Positions 29,108-39,371 of a stretch of DNA of 64,000 nt are shown here, piece after piece. The notes below the pieces were generated by a model, which did no database searches, had not been told where the DNA came from, and saw only the letters and a program-made list of their open reading frames with translations. The stretch's first letter is position 1. Each line of letters begins with the position of its first letter. The stretch lies in contig NZ_JFJY01000003.1 of the NCBI RefSeq assembly GCF_002115785.1, forward strand, positions 248,001-312,000. Reading direction: 5' to 3'. The position numbers and the translations under genes are program-made. This stretch comes from Thalassospira sp. MCCC 1A03138. GTDB taxonomy: Bacteria > Pseudomonadota > Alphaproteobacteria > Rhodospirillales > Thalassospiraceae.

Positions 29108-30220
29108 ATGGCATCACTCACCCTTGATAAAGTTCGCAAGGCCTTCGGTCCTGTCGAGGTTCTCAAAGAAATCAATATTGCTATTGAAGACGGCGAGTTC
29201 CTGGTTCTGGTCGGCCCGTCGGGTTGCGGCAAATCCACCCTTCTGAACCTGATCGCAGGTCTTGAAGGTTCCAGCGACGGGGAAATCCGCATCGGTGATC
29301 GCGTGATCAACGATGTCCACCCCAAGGACCGCAACATCGCAATGGTGTTCCAGTCCTACGCGCTTTACCCGAATATGACCGTTCGCAAGAACATCACCTT
29401 CGGTCTTGAGATCCGTGGTGTTTCGGCGGCAGAACGCGACAAGGCGGTTGCCGATGTTGCCAAACTGCTGCAGATCGAAGCCCTGCTGGACCGCAAACCG
29501 TCCCAGCTTTCGGGTGGTCAGCGTCAGCGCGTTGCAATGGGCCGGGCACTGGTTCGTGATCCGGACATATTCCTGTTCGACGAACCGCTCTCGAACCTTG
29601 ATGCCAAGCTGCGCGTCGATATGCGTACCGAAATCAAGAAACTGCATCAGCGTCTGGGTGCGACCATCGTTTACGTGACCCACGACCAGATCGAAGCCAT
29701 GACCCTTGCCTCGCGCATTGCTGTCATGAAAGACGGTATCCTGCAGCAGTTCGATACGCCGCAGAACATCTATGAACGCCCAAACAACATCTTTGTTGCT
29801 GGCTTTATTGGTTCGCCGTCGATGAACTTCATCAACGCAACCCTGATCAATGACAACGGCAATCTTGCCGTATCGATCAAACGCGATAACGCCCCGATCA
29901 TTCTGCCGCTGAAAGATGCGCCAGAAAGCTATCAGAGCTATGTCGGGAAAGATGTCGTTTTCGGCATCCGTCCGGAAGGTTTGACGCACAAGCGTACCGG
30001 TTCTGATGAACCGGGCAGCCAGTATGTCAATTTCGACTGCAAGGTCGAAGTTATTGAACCGACCGGTGCTGACACCATGACCGTTGTCGAAATCGGCGGG
30101 AAGGAAATTGTTGCACGTGTCCGGCCTGACCGGGCACCGCAACCGGGCGAGATCATGACATTCTCGGCCGACATGTCTCAGATCAGTCTGTTTGATCCGG
30201 TAACGGAACTTCGGATCTGA
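29108..30220 (+). CDS. Sugar ABC transporter ATP-binding protein (MalK/UgpC type)
   Basis: A 370-residue ATPase that powers the preceding permeases. Walker A is GPSGCGKST near residue 37, the signature LSGGQRQRVAMGRALVRDP, and Walker B DIFLFDEPLSNLDAKLR. The C-terminal part from about 240 is the MalK-type regulatory OB domain, with VFGIRPEGL. It starts 4 bases after the permease stop and is followed by a strong terminator, closing the operon. Confidence 0.95.
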   Translation: MASLTLDKVRKAFGPVEVLKEINIAIEDGEFLVLVGPSGCGKSTLLNLIAGLEGSSDGEIRIGDRVINDVHPKDRNIAMVFQSYALYPNMTVRKNITFGLEIRGVSAAERDKAVADVAKLLQIEALLDRKPSQLSGGQRQRVAMGRALVRDPDIFLFDEPLSNLDAKLRVDMRTEIKKLHQRLGATIVYVTHDQIEAMTLASRIAVMKDGILQQFDTPQNIYERPNNIFVAGFIGSPSMNFINATLINDNGNLAVSIKRDNAPIILPLKDAPESYQSYVGKDVVFGIRPEGLTHKRTGSDEPGSQYVNFDCKVEVIEPTGADTMTVVEIGGKEIVARVRPDRAPQPGEIMTFSADMSQISLFDPVTELRI

Positions 30221-30226
30221 TCTGAT

Positions 30227-30262
30227 CGGCGGGCGGTTCTGGGGGCCGCCCGCCGTTCTTGT
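30227..30262 (+). terminator. Terminator of the sugar transporter operon
   Basis: A perfect 10-bp G+C-rich stem (CGGCGGGCGG with CCGCCCGCCG) with a 9-base loop is followed by TTCTTGTCTTT. It starts 6 bases after the ATPase stop. Confidence 0.8.
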
Positions 30263-30277
30263 CTTTATAGGATTCTT

Positions 30278-30306
30278 AAAACGGCCCGGAATTCCCGGGT
30301 CGTTTT
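30278..30306 (-). terminator. Terminator of the sensor kinase gene
   Basis: AAAACGGCCCGG pairs with CCGGGTCGTTTT (one G-U). On the minus strand it ends in TTTT 5 bases past the kinase stop. It faces the transporter terminator across a 15-base gap. Confidence 0.7.
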
Positions 30307-30310
30307 GTTT

Positions 30311-31819
30311 TCAACCTTTGTCGACGCGCCGCGGCAAAGCAATCGTGACCTCCAACCCGCGTCGGGGCAGATTGCGTAATCGTATCGTCCCATCATGGGC
30401 ATCGATGACCGTTTTCACAATCGACAGACCAAGGCCGCTGCCACCGGTGGTGCGTGCGCGTGATCCTTCGACGCGGAAGAACGGCAGAAAGACATCCTCC
30501 TGATGTTCCGCGGCGATGCCCGGTCCTTCGTCCCGAATGGAAACCAGAACCGTATCGGCCGTCGCATCCAGACTGACATAGGCACTGTAACCGTATTTCA
30601 GCGCATTCTCGATCAGATTGGTGAAGGCACGTTTTAATGTTCCGGGCCGGCAGGTCAGACGGATGCTGCGCTTGTCGCCAAATGAATGGGCCTCGTCCCC
30701 GCCACCAAAAACCGTATGAACCGAACTGAACCGAAGCGGCTGCGGTCCCTCGAAACTTACCGGACGGCCAAGATCGGCGTAATCGTCACAAATCGCTTCG
30801 AGAACCGATGTGAAGTCAACTGTACGCTCTTCTTCCTTGCTAATCCAGTCACCAAGGAAATCGAGTGCATCGTTGAGAAGCCCGTCCATTTCGTCAAGAT
30901 CGCGCAGCACGGTTTCGCGCAATTCTTCATTGTCTATAAATTCTGCACGCAGACGCAGGCGCGTGCTGGGCGTACGCAAATCGTGTGAAATTGCGGCAAG
31001 CATACGGGTTCTATCCCCCAGCATGCGTGAAATCCGTTCCCGCAATCCATTATATGCCGCGGCCATTGACCGGGCTTCGGTCGGGCCGCGCTCCTCTACC
31101 GGGGGGCCTTCAACTTCATCGCCCTGGCGAATGATCGCCTCGGTCAAATTCTTGAAGGGACCTGCCAGAAGATCGGCCAAAGCGGCAAACACCGCCAACA
31201 CGGCAACAACTCCGACCAGAAAGATCAGAAAAACCATGGATGGCGATGCATAGTCGGACCACAGCACTGGATGAGACAGCAGCATTCGCATGCCGGATGG
31301 CAACATGATTTCAACGCGAGCCTCAAGTCCCTGACGCGCTATTTCGCGCGATAGGCCGGCAAAAAACAGACTGGGATTTTCGGCGGTTTCAATCAGGTCG
31401 CGCTGTTCCGCGCCGAGACGCCCGCGCCGAAAATGGACCTTTACCGATGTCGGCCAGCCTGTATCGGCCAGACGCGCTGGCATTGCGATGTGCTGCGCCG
31501 GGCGCGAAAACAAAAGGATGGTACCAATATCGTCAGCTGGCAGAACACGAACAGAAAGCCCATCACGCGCGGCTATATCAACAATATTTCCCTGTAATTC
31601 CGGGCTTTCGGCAATCAGGATCAATTCGCGAATGGTAAAGCCCAGAGTATAGGCTCGGCTGATCCGCTCGCTCCGTTCGATGATGTATTTCGATGCGATT
31701 GAACTGATGCCCGCGATAATGACACCGCCGACCATCATGATCATAAAGATGCGTCCGCCCAGCGTGCGGGGCTTGAACCGCCGCATATATTCGGAAAACG
31801 CACCAATCTGATCTGTCAT
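30311..31819 (-). CDS. Membrane sensor histidine kinase (GtrS/EnvZ-like)
   Basis: A 502-residue inner-membrane sensor. TM1 is at about 23-46 (IFMIMMVGGVIIAGISSIASKYII). A periplasmic domain of about 145 residues follows, and TM2 is near 195-216 (FLIFLVGVVAVLAVFAALA). Then a HAMP linker, HisKA box LAAISHDLRTPSTRLRLRAEF, N box NLIENALKYGY, and G boxes DEGPGIA and TGGSGLGLSIV. The layout matches GtrS, which senses 2-ketogluconate/6-phosphogluconate in Pseudomonas. Convergence with the sugar transporter supports, but does not prove, a role in its control. It lies 11 bases after the regulator gene. Confidence 0.92.
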   Translation of the reverse strand: MTDQIGAFSEYMRRFKPRTLGGRIFMIMMVGGVIIAGISSIASKYIIERSERISRAYTLGFTIRELILIAESPELQGNIVDIAARDGLSVRVLPADDIGTILLFSRPAQHIAMPARLADTGWPTSVKVHFRRGRLGAEQRDLIETAENPSLFFAGLSREIARQGLEARVEIMLPSGMRMLLSHPVLWSDYASPSMVFLIFLVGVVAVLAVFAALADLLAGPFKNLTEAIIRQGDEVEGPPVEERGPTEARSMAAAYNGLRERISRMLGDRTRMLAAISHDLRTPSTRLRLRAEFIDNEELRETVLRDLDEMDGLLNDALDFLGDWISKEEERTVDFTSVLEAICDDYADLGRPVSFEGPQPLRFSSVHTVFGGGDEAHSFGDKRSIRLTCRPGTLKRAFTNLIENALKYGYSAYVSLDATADTVLVSIRDEGPGIAAEHQEDVFLPFFRVEGSRARTTGGSGLGLSIVKTVIDAHDGTIRLRNLPRRGLEVTIALPRRVDKG

Positions 31820-31830
31820 GGATCGAATTC

Positions 31831-32589
<759 letters not shown>

Positions 32590-32669
32590 GCCCGTGACCG
32601 GACCGTGGCGCGGAGTTTAGTGCATATTGTCACAGGATTGAACCATTTTACCAAGCACTGGACACAATT

Positions 32670-32701
32670 GAAAAAGCCGAGGACAAAATCCCCGGCTTTT
32701 C
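32670..32701 (-). terminator. Terminator of the choice-of-anchor I gene
   Basis: AAAAGCCGAGGA pairs with TCCCCGGCTTTT (one G-U) around a 5-base loop, with TTTTTC following on the minus strand. It lies about 35 bases past the gene stop. Confidence 0.8.
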
Positions 32702-32736
32702 AGGTAAAATCTCTTTATATACAGCAGCTTAAAAAC

Positions 32737-34335
32737 CTATTTCAGGTCATAAACTTTTGTGCTGCCCGATACCTCGCTTGATACGATCAGCATGGCATTG
32801 CCGGAGGGGCTATCCTTTGCTTCGACAAACAGCATGCCTTCCGGGGCAAGTTCGCCTGCGGTGTCGGCTTCCGGATTGCCGGAAAAACGACGATCCGAAT
32901 GATAGGTGACAAATTGCGGATTAGTCGGATTTGTAAGATCATAGACCATAAATCCGCCCTGACGTTCCAGACCGATAAAGGCATAAGGTGTGCCATTAAC
33001 GTAGCCGGTTGCCAGACCTTCGGGTTCCGGGCCCTTGTCATCCGAACGGTTATCGCGGCTATAGTTTTCGGTGTTCGATGCGTTGAAAACTCTCCCGTAA
33101 TTGGCCGCCATGAACTGTTCGAACTTGTCGCCACTATCAAAGACCATGTCACCATTCGCATTCAGGACCGAGAACGAACGTGCGCCATAGCTGTAGATCA
33201 CATCGAAATCGCCATCGCCGTCCGTATCGCCCTGCGCAGTGGTTGTTTTCAAGCGACCGAGGTTTTCATCTTTTTGCAGGGTTGCGGCATTCGGGAAGGC
33301 GACCGGATCGAGGGTCAGTTTTCCGACGCGGGTTTCTTCACTGTAGCCGTCATAGTCGCGTGAGTCGCCTTCGTTTGCCGTCAGGACCCAGGTTTTGCCG
33401 CCGATTTCGATCGCATCGATGGTGTCTGGCATATACATGCCCATCACAGGCCATGTACGGATGTTGATTTTGCCGTCCTTGTCGCTGGCATCAAATGCGT
33501 TGACCGAATGGTCCTTGAAGCCAAGACCGGCAACCCGGACAACGTTTGCGGTTTCAATATCAATGATCGCCACCGCATTGTTTTCCTGAAGTGAAACATA
33601 AGCCGTTTTACTGTCTTTCGAGACGGCAATATATTCCGGCTCGACATCCTGTGCCACGGTCGACGTTCCCGGGTTTGATGTCCGCATGCCATAAGGCAGG
33701 TCCACATCATTCAGGAAGCCAAAGTTTACCGTGCGAACATTGGCATCTGACAGATCGGCGAGATTTCCCGATACCGGGATAATCGAAACACTGCCTTCCG
33801 GGTCATTATCGAATGCGTCGTTCGGCTCACCTTCGTTCGCGACCAGAACGTGCTTGCCATCCGGAGTAAATTTGATCATGTCGGGCAATGCACCGACAGT
33901 TACAGCCGCAATGAAATCACCATCCGTGTTAAAGAACACGGCCTTGCCCGGTGCCTGTTTGTCGTCATTCTCGACAGCCGCTGCGACAATATTGCCATGA
34001 ACGGCAACGCTGTTTGCCGCCTTACCCCATGTCGAAAGCTTGACCGAACCGATTTTTGCAAGTGTTTCAGGGTCCGACATATCAAGAATATCAATCGACT
34101 TGTCGCCACCATTGACCACGAATATGCGTTTGGTCACCGGGTCAAAAGCCGGAATTTCCGCGGCCCCTTCGTCAAACATGCCGGTGCGATAATCGCCCAT
34201 AGGCACGATTGAAAGCGGCTTGGCGGCAGGCGACGCCGTATCAACGGCCATTACCATGTTTTTTGACGTTGTCGAGGTGCCGCAGGCACCGAGCATAACC
34301 GAAAATGCCACCGTGACCATCAAAGAATAACGCAT
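32737..34335 (-). CDS. Choice-of-anchor I family lipoprotein
   Basis: A 532-residue predicted lipoprotein. The signal is MRYSLMVTVAFSVMLGAC, with lipobox LGAC at Cys18. The mature part is a beta-propeller-like domain with recurring blade motifs such as RIFVVNGGDKSIDILDMSD, KHVLVANEGEPNDAFDNDPEGSV and AYVSLQENNAVAIIDIETA. It also has the acidic calcium-type run DTDGDGDFD, and DKGPEPEGLATG. The reading frame is open 78 codons further up, but GGGGGAAAT before this ATG and the lipobox settle the start. Members sit near or within phosphatase/esterase-type proteins; function is not established. Single gene. Confidence 0.85.
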   Translation of the reverse strand: MRYSLMVTVAFSVMLGACGTSTTSKNMVMAVDTASPAAKPLSIVPMGDYRTGMFDEGAAEIPAFDPVTKRIFVVNGGDKSIDILDMSDPETLAKIGSVKLSTWGKAANSVAVHGNIVAAAVENDDKQAPGKAVFFNTDGDFIAAVTVGALPDMIKFTPDGKHVLVANEGEPNDAFDNDPEGSVSIIPVSGNLADLSDANVRTVNFGFLNDVDLPYGMRTSNPGTSTVAQDVEPEYIAVSKDSKTAYVSLQENNAVAIIDIETANVVRVAGLGFKDHSVNAFDASDKDGKINIRTWPVMGMYMPDTIDAIEIGGKTWVLTANEGDSRDYDGYSEETRVGKLTLDPVAFPNAATLQKDENLGRLKTTTAQGDTDGDGDFDVIYSYGARSFSVLNANGDMVFDSGDKFEQFMAANYGRVFNASNTENYSRDNRSDDKGPEPEGLATGYVNGTPYAFIGLERQGGFMVYDLTNPTNPQFVTYHSDRRFSGNPEADTAGELAPEGMLFVEAKDSPSGNAMLIVSSEVSGSTKVYDLK

Positions 34336-34507
34336 ATTTCCCCCTGAAAACTGGATGAACCGTGGCAGACAAACTGCGGACAATGCGTAACGGTTTAATG
34401 ACCAGACGATGACAGTTTCATAAATATCTTCGGGGTGTTGATGCTCCAAACAACGACTTCTGACGTAAGGAGGAAAAGGTTCACAAGGTTCGAACAGGAA
34501 CAATAAA

Positions 34508-35533
34508 ATGGCCCCAATGAATATTGCCGTGATCGGTGCGGGAATGGCCGGCCTTCGGGCGGCGGCCACACTTCACGCAGTTGGCTTTTGTGTGACGGTT
34601 TTTGAAAAGAGCCGTGGCGCCGGAGGGCGACTTGCAACACGTCGTACCGAATTGGGCAATTTCAATCATGGCGCCCAATATGTCACGGCGCTGCATCCGG
34701 AATTTCAATCATTCCTGCAACAGGCCGAACATCAAAAATCCGTTAGGAAATGGCAACCACATCTCCTTCGTGGTGAAAACGCAACCGCTGGGGCACCGGC
34801 ATCGGCTTTGAAACGTACAAATACGGCCGCAGATATCTGGTATCAGGGGTCACCGCAAATGAACAAACTGATCACCCCGCTGCTTGATCCGTTTGAAATC
34901 CGCAAAGAAGACCGTATTACCTCAATCGAAACCGCCGGACCACGCAGCTTTATCCTGCATGACGATCTGGATGGTGAATTCGGGCCATTTGACGGTGTGA
35001 TTGTTACCGCCCCTGCCCCGCAAACCGCAGAGCTTCTGCAACCACTTGCCCCAAGATTTGATCCCATTGCGGATGTGGAAATGGCACCGTGCTGGGCAGC
35101 AATGATTGCATTTGCCAAACCGTTGCCCACTGCATTTGATGCCATGATCCATCCCGATCCTGCGATCAGCTGGGCGGCACGCAATGGCGACCACCGTGAT
35201 CTGATCCATCGACCTTCACCTGATCTTTGGGTTCTGCACGCAAGTCCGGAATGGTCACGTGATAATCTGGAAGAAGACAAGGAACGCATCGCATTCCTTC
35301 TGCTTGAAAAACTGCATAAAGCTAGCGGTGTAAAGCTTCCCGATGTGTTGTCCATAAACACGCATCGCTGGCGATATGCCCGCACGATCAAACCGCTTGG
35401 AAAAAGTCATCTTAGCGGCATGAACGGGCGCGTTATTGCCGCGGGCGATTGGTGTCTTGGTGCAAGGGTGGAAGTCGCATGGCGCAGCGGAAAATGCGCG
35501 GCCCATGCCATGATCGAGACACTGATCGGGTAA
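34508..35533 (+). CDS. Renalase-like NAD(P)/FAD-dependent oxidoreductase
   Basis: A 341-residue soluble flavoprotein of the COG3380-type amine oxidase/renalase group. The N-terminal FAD site is IAVIGAGMAGLRAAATLHAV, followed by VFEKSRGAGGRLATRR. The C-terminal FAD segment is NGRVIAAGDWCLGARVEVAWRSGKCAAH. AGGAAC precedes the start. The DUF2256 gene follows after 6 bases, so the two are one operon. Substrate unknown. In related genomes such genes are often near PhrB-type photolyases; here the photolyase is about 10 kb upstream. Confidence 0.88.
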   Translation: MAPMNIAVIGAGMAGLRAAATLHAVGFCVTVFEKSRGAGGRLATRRTELGNFNHGAQYVTALHPEFQSFLQQAEHQKSVRKWQPHLLRGENATAGAPASALKRTNTAADIWYQGSPQMNKLITPLLDPFEIRKEDRITSIETAGPRSFILHDDLDGEFGPFDGVIVTAPAPQTAELLQPLAPRFDPIADVEMAPCWAAMIAFAKPLPTAFDAMIHPDPAISWAARNGDHRDLIHRPSPDLWVLHASPEWSRDNLEEDKERIAFLLLEKLHKASGVKLPDVLSINTHRWRYARTIKPLGKSHLSGMNGRVIAAGDWCLGARVEVAWRSGKCAAHAMIETLIG

Positions 35534-35539
35534 TTTGGG

Positions 35540-35737
35540 ATGCGCCGAAATGCCAATGGTCAAAAGCCGACAAAATCAGACCTGCCACACAAAACCTGCC
35601 TGACCTGTAATAGACCGTTTGCCTGGAGGCGCAAATGGCGTAATTGCTGGGACGATGTCAAATATTGCTCTGCCCGTTGTCGGGATCATCGCGCAAAGAA
35701 CAAGGGCGGTGCCAGTCAGTCTGACACCGCCCCATAA
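35540..35737 (+). CDS. DUF2256 zinc-binding small protein
   Basis: A 65-residue protein with the DUF2256 signature. KTCLTCNRPFAWRRKWRNCW is followed by DDVKYCSARCRDHR, giving Cys pairs that should bind one zinc. The basic N- and C-termini are typical. It is co-transcribed with the FAD oxidoreductase gene. A terminator hairpin is embedded in its last codons. Function unknown; the family is repeatedly found near photolyase/cryptochrome genes. Confidence 0.9.
   Translation: MRRNANGQKPTKSDLPHKTCLTCNRPFAWRRKWRNCWDDVKYCSARCRDHRAKNKGGASQSDTAP
35704..35732. terminator. Bidirectional terminator inside the DUF2256 3' end
   Basis: GGGCGGTGCCAG pairs with CTGACACCGCCC (one G-U) around TCAGT. It overlaps the last codons of the DUF2256 gene and lies 30 bases past the convergent pgi stop, where TTGTTCTTT follows on the minus strand. 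Confidence 0.65.
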
Positions 35738-35761
35738 ATCCACAGATTTGTCGGATCAAAA

Positions 35762-37408
35762 TTAACCCCGAAGGACATGCAACTGATGGATCAGACCGGC
35801 GGTTGAAGCGTCACGGCCATCGGCAGTTTCATTCCCCTGAACCATTGGCAGCAATTCCTTGGCAAGCTGTTTGCCAAGCTCAACACCCCACTGGTCATAG
35901 GAATTGACGTTCCAGATAATCCCCTGAACAAAGATTTTATGTTCATACATTGCAACCAGACGTCCCAGCGTAAAGGGATCAAGCTGCTTGTAAAGGATCA
36001 TGGTACTGGGTTTGTTCCCGGCAAAGACCTTTTGCGGTGCCAGCACATCAATTTCCGCCGGGGTCAGATTGCCACCGGCAAGTTCGTCACGTACTTCGGC
36101 CTCGGTCTTGCCGCGCATCAGGGCTTCGGCCTGGGCAAAGCAGTTCGCCACCAACTTGTCATGATGGTTTGCCAATGGATGCAGGGCATTCGCCGCAACG
36201 ATGAAATCAACCGGGATCAGTTCCGTGCCCTGATGGATCAGCTGATAAAAGGCATGCTGGCCATTGGTACCCGGTTCACCCCAGATGATCGGGCCCGTTT
36301 CGTAATAGATCGGCTTGCCATCGCGGGTAACCGACTTGCCATTACTTTCCATATCGGCCTGCTGCAAATAGGCTGGCAGGCGTGAAAGATGCTGGTCATA
36401 AGGCAGGATTGCCTGACTGGAGGCCCCCAGAACATTTCGATACCACACGCCGATCAATGCCAGCGTCACCGGAATGTTGCACTCAAGCGGGGCTGAACGA
36501 AAATGATTATCCATCGCCTGCGCGCCGCGCAGCAATTCTTCGAATTTCTCGTAACCAACCGCCAGAATGATCGGCAAGCCGATAGCCGACCAAAGGCTGT
36601 ACCGCCCACCGACCCAGTCCCAGAAACCGAACGCATTGTTTGTATCAATACCGAATTCAGCAACCTTGTCCAAGGCAGTCGATACCGCGACAAAATGCTT
36701 GGCAACCGCGCCCTCGTCTTTCAGCAAACCAACAAGCCAGTCGCGCGCCGAATAGGCATTGGTCAGGGTTTCGTCGGTTGTGAAGGTCTTGGATGCAATG
36801 ATGAAAAGCGTCGTTTCCGCATCAAGGTCTTTGAGCGTATCAACGATATGCGCGCCATCGACGTTGGAAACGAAATGGCAGCGAATACCGTCGATATGAT
36901 ACGGACGGAGTGCCTCGTTCACCATGACCGGGCCAAGGTCGGAACCGCCAATCCCGATATTAACGACATCGGTGATCGCCTTGCCGGTATGGCCTTTCCA
37001 GTCGCCGGTATGCACACGCGCGGCAAAGCGTTTCATGCGTACCAAGACGTCCTTGACATCGGGCATAACGTCCTTGCCATCGACCATCACCGGATTGCCA
37101 TCCAGATTGCGAAGTGCCGTATGAAGAACAGCGCGATTTTCGGTGATATTGATCCGATCACCGGCAAACATCCGTTCGCGCCAGTTTTCAACATTGGCAG
37201 TTTCCGCCAATTCACGTAATGCGGCCATCACATCATCGGTGATCAGATTTTTCGAATAATCGATAAACAGATCGTCCTGCGTGACATGGAAACGCGCAAA
37301 CCGCGCCGGATCATCGGCAAAGGCTTTGCGTAAATTAAGGTTCTTGGAAACTTCCGCGCCCAGTCGATCAAGCTTTTCCCAACAGGTCGTCAGATTTTCT
37401 GTGGACAT
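35762..37408 (-). CDS. pgi: Glucose-6-phosphate isomerase
   Basis: A 548-residue cytosolic enzyme interconverting glucose 6-phosphate and fructose 6-phosphate. Visible signatures are [22 protein letters not shown] near residue 150, [17 protein letters not shown], the catalytic-region [14 protein letters not shown], and [12 protein letters not shown], ending with the PGI signature [21 protein letters not shown] plus [15 protein letters not shown]. Length matches the E. coli enzyme. It follows fructokinase by 142 bases, with a perfect hairpin between. Confidence 0.97.
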   Translation of the reverse strand: MSTENLTTCWEKLDRLGAEVSKNLNLRKAFADDPARFARFHVTQDDLFIDYSKNLITDDVMAALRELAETANVENWRERMFAGDRINITENRAVLHTALRNLDGNPVMVDGKDVMPDVKDVLVRMKRFAARVHTGDWKGHTGKAITDVVNIGIGGSDLGPVMVNEALRPYHIDGIRCHFVSNVDGAHIVDTLKDLDAETTLFIIASKTFTTDETLTNAYSARDWLVGLLKDEGAVAKHFVAVSTALDKVAEFGIDTNNAFGFWDWVGGRYSLWSAIGLPIILAVGYEKFEELLRGAQAMDNHFRSAPLECNIPVTLALIGVWYRNVLGASSQAILPYDQHLSRLPAYLQQADMESNGKSVTRDGKPIYYETGPIIWGEPGTNGQHAFYQLIHQGTELIPVDFIVAANALHPLANHHDKLVANCFAQAEALMRGKTEAEVRDELAGGNLTPAEIDVLAPQKVFAGNKPSTMILYKQLDPFTLGRLVAMYEHKIFVQGIIWNVNSYDQWGVELGKQLAKELLPMVQGNETADGRDASTAGLIHQLHVLRG

Positions 37409-37508
37409 TCCACCCTCGGCTTCAAACAGATAGCAAACAGTATCGACGTCATGTCAAAACACTAACACGCCGATGCGACCATTTGTGGGACAGTTTGTGG
37501 GACATTTT

Positions 37509-37540
37509 GATGGCAATCCGGCGGGAACAGGATTGCCATC
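37509..37540. other. Perfect hairpin between fructokinase and pgi
   Basis: GATGGCAATCC pairs perfectly with GGATTGCCATC across 10 bases. No T-tract follows on either strand, so it is more likely an RNA-stabilising or processing element than a terminator. Confidence 0.55.
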
Positions 37541-37550
37541 ACCACGGATA

Positions 37551-38522
37551 TTAACCGGTTAATCCGTTTGCAGAAAGAAACTCCGAAACCTGCGCTTCGG
37601 TCGGGAGGGCAGCAATCGCACCGCGTTTGGTGGCTGTTATTGCACCTACCGCATTGGCAAAACGGCAGGCTGCCTCGACCTTTTCCGCAGATTCCAGCAA
37701 TTGCGGATCTTTCAACAAACGCGACAGGAAGCCGGCAGTAAAACCGTCCCCTGCGCCGGTCGCGTCGACAGCCGTGACCTTGAACGGATCGGCCGAACCT
37801 TCGAAATCAGGTGTAAAGAACCGGCTGCCTTTCGGGCCCGACGTCACGATCATCAGTTTCCAGTGATCGCACCACAATTCACGAACGCCTGCTTCAAGAT
37901 CATCCTTGCCGGTGATAAAGGCGACTTCGTCGTCAGAAATTTTAACAACATCCGCCTTGGTAATCGCAAGGCGCAGCATATCACGTGCGGCATCCGCACT
38001 GGGCCAAAGCGGCAGGCGCAGGTTCGGATCACATGAAATGATCGCGCCGTTTTCACGTGCAATGTCGATGGCCGCAAGCGTCGCCGCGCGCGGATCATCG
38101 TCGATCATGCAAAGCGTGCCATAGTGAAACAGCGCGCATCCCTTCAGCATGTCCTGATTCAGATCGGACGGCGACAACAGCATGTCGGCCGACGGGCTGC
38201 GATAGAAAGAAAATTCGCGTTCGCCATCGGCCCGCAACGAAACAAACGCAAGCCCTGTCAGGGCTTCTTTGGTCAGGACAATGCCCGATGTATCGACATT
38301 GTCGGCTTTGAGCGTATCGACCAGAAAATGACCGAATGCATCATCGCCAAGCTTGCCGATAAAACCCGTTTCAATTCCAAGCCGCTGCAATCCCACAGCC
38401 ACATTGCCCGGCGCACCGCCTGCGGCCTTGGCAAATGCCGGCGCATCGGCAAGGCCGGTGCCAGTTACGGTCGGAACAAAATCGATCAGCAATTCCCCAA
38501 GGCAAACTGCTTTTGCGCTCAT
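37551..38522 (-). CDS. Fructokinase (PfkB family)
   Basis: A 323-residue ribokinase-fold sugar kinase. The N-terminus has CLGELLIDFVPT and the glycine-rich KAAGGAPGNVAVGLQRLG (PfkB signature 1). The C-terminus has VTAVDATGAGDGFTAGFLSRLL, with the catalytic Asp and anion hole. Close resemblance to plant/bacterial fructokinases (EREFSFYRSPSADMLL) suggests fructose to fructose 6-phosphate, which pgi, downstream on the same strand, can convert to glucose 6-phosphate. Substrate inferred. Confidence 0.9.
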   Translation of the reverse strand: MSAKAVCLGELLIDFVPTVTGTGLADAPAFAKAAGGAPGNVAVGLQRLGIETGFIGKLGDDAFGHFLVDTLKADNVDTSGIVLTKEALTGLAFVSLRADGEREFSFYRSPSADMLLSPSDLNQDMLKGCALFHYGTLCMIDDDPRAATLAAIDIARENGAIISCDPNLRLPLWPSADAARDMLRLAITKADVVKISDDEVAFITGKDDLEAGVRELWCDHWKLMIVTSGPKGSRFFTPDFEGSADPFKVTAVDATGAGDGFTAGFLSRLLKDPQLLESAEKVEAACRFANAVGAITATKRGAIAALPTEAQVSEFLSANGLTG

Positions 38523-38616
38523 AGCGTTTCTCCGTTTATATCGCCCGGCAATCGGGTTGCGGGCATTATCATTTGCTGTGGGACGCGACGTTTTTAAATC
38601 GATTCAATTCATCAGG

Positions 38617-38649
38617 CAAAGGAAAAGCCACTTCGCGAACAAAGTGGCT
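38617..38649 (-). terminator. Terminator of the tyrosine phosphatase gene
   Basis: AGCCACTT pairs with AAGTGGCT across 8 bases and is followed on the minus strand by TTCCTTT. It lies about 25 bases past the stop. Confidence 0.65.
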
Positions 38650-38674
38650 GATTTCCGGGCATTATACTGCAACT

Positions 38675-39259
38675 TCAGGCAGCTCTTCCAAGTGCCACTT
38701 CACGCGCACGGCCAAGCGATGTCATCCATTCATCGAAATGATCGTCATGTTCAAGCTGATAGCGATAATGCCGGTTAAGGGCAGCCGTCAGCTTACCGTC
38801 CCGACCAAGCAGATCATCGGCAAAGGCAATCATGCGCGAATTTGGCCAGGCAATCGGACGAATGGCACGAAGAGCGGCAAACAGTTCGTCTTCGGCCACG
38901 TCGGGCTGGGTCTGCGCCATCAGGGTAAGCATCGCTGCTGTCGAGCGCGACACACCCATATGGCAATGCACCAGCAAATGTCCGTCCTTACGAGCATCAA
39001 CCGTATTTTTGAGCCCCTCGCCAAAGGCAAGAACCTCTTCAACATGGGCTGATGTCGGGGCTATCTGCCCCGGTAGCTCCTCGATAATATCGTGGAACCG
39101 CAAAATGGTACGTTCATGCGGCGCATATGCCGCGAAGGCATCCGGGTCAGGACGTTCCGGATCAAGAACGGAAAGCACATGCGAAACCGATCGGGTCTGA
39201 TGGGTTGGCAGTTCATCAATGCCACAAATCGTCAAAAGCGAAATAGAAACCGGTTTCAT
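38675..39259 (-). CDS. Protein tyrosine phosphatase-like protein
   Basis: A 194-residue cytosolic protein with the Cys-based phosphatase P-loop: HCHMGVSRSTAAM (Cys-X5-Arg), plus a possible general-acid Asp in RFHDI. The family is dual-specificity/tyrosine phosphatase-like and common in alphaproteobacteria. A start six codons upstream is open, but GGAGGA precedes this ATG (MKPVSISLLTI). Own terminator; 112 bases from the agmatinase stop. Substrate unknown. Confidence 0.88.
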   Translation of the reverse strand: MKPVSISLLTICGIDELPTHQTRSVSHVLSVLDPERPDPDAFAAYAPHERTILRFHDIIEELPGQIAPTSAHVEEVLAFGEGLKNTVDARKDGHLLVHCHMGVSRSTAAMLTLMAQTQPDVAEDELFAALRAIRPIAWPNSRMIAFADDLLGRDGKLTAALNRHYRYQLEHDDHFDEWMTSLGRAREVALGRAA

Positions 39260-39318
39260 GTCTTTCCTCCAATACACTGATTAAGCGCAATAACATCATA
39301 GCAGCCGCAAAAAGCAAA

Positions 39319-39345
39319 GGGCCGGCATTGTTAAAATACCGGCCC
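39319..39345 (-). terminator. Terminator of speB
   Basis: GGGCCGGCATT pairs with AATACCGGCCC (one G-U) across a 5-base loop, with TTTGCTTTTTG following on the minus strand. Confidence 0.75.
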
Positions 39346-39371
39346 GTTTTGAAATCTTTGTGATCTTGCTA

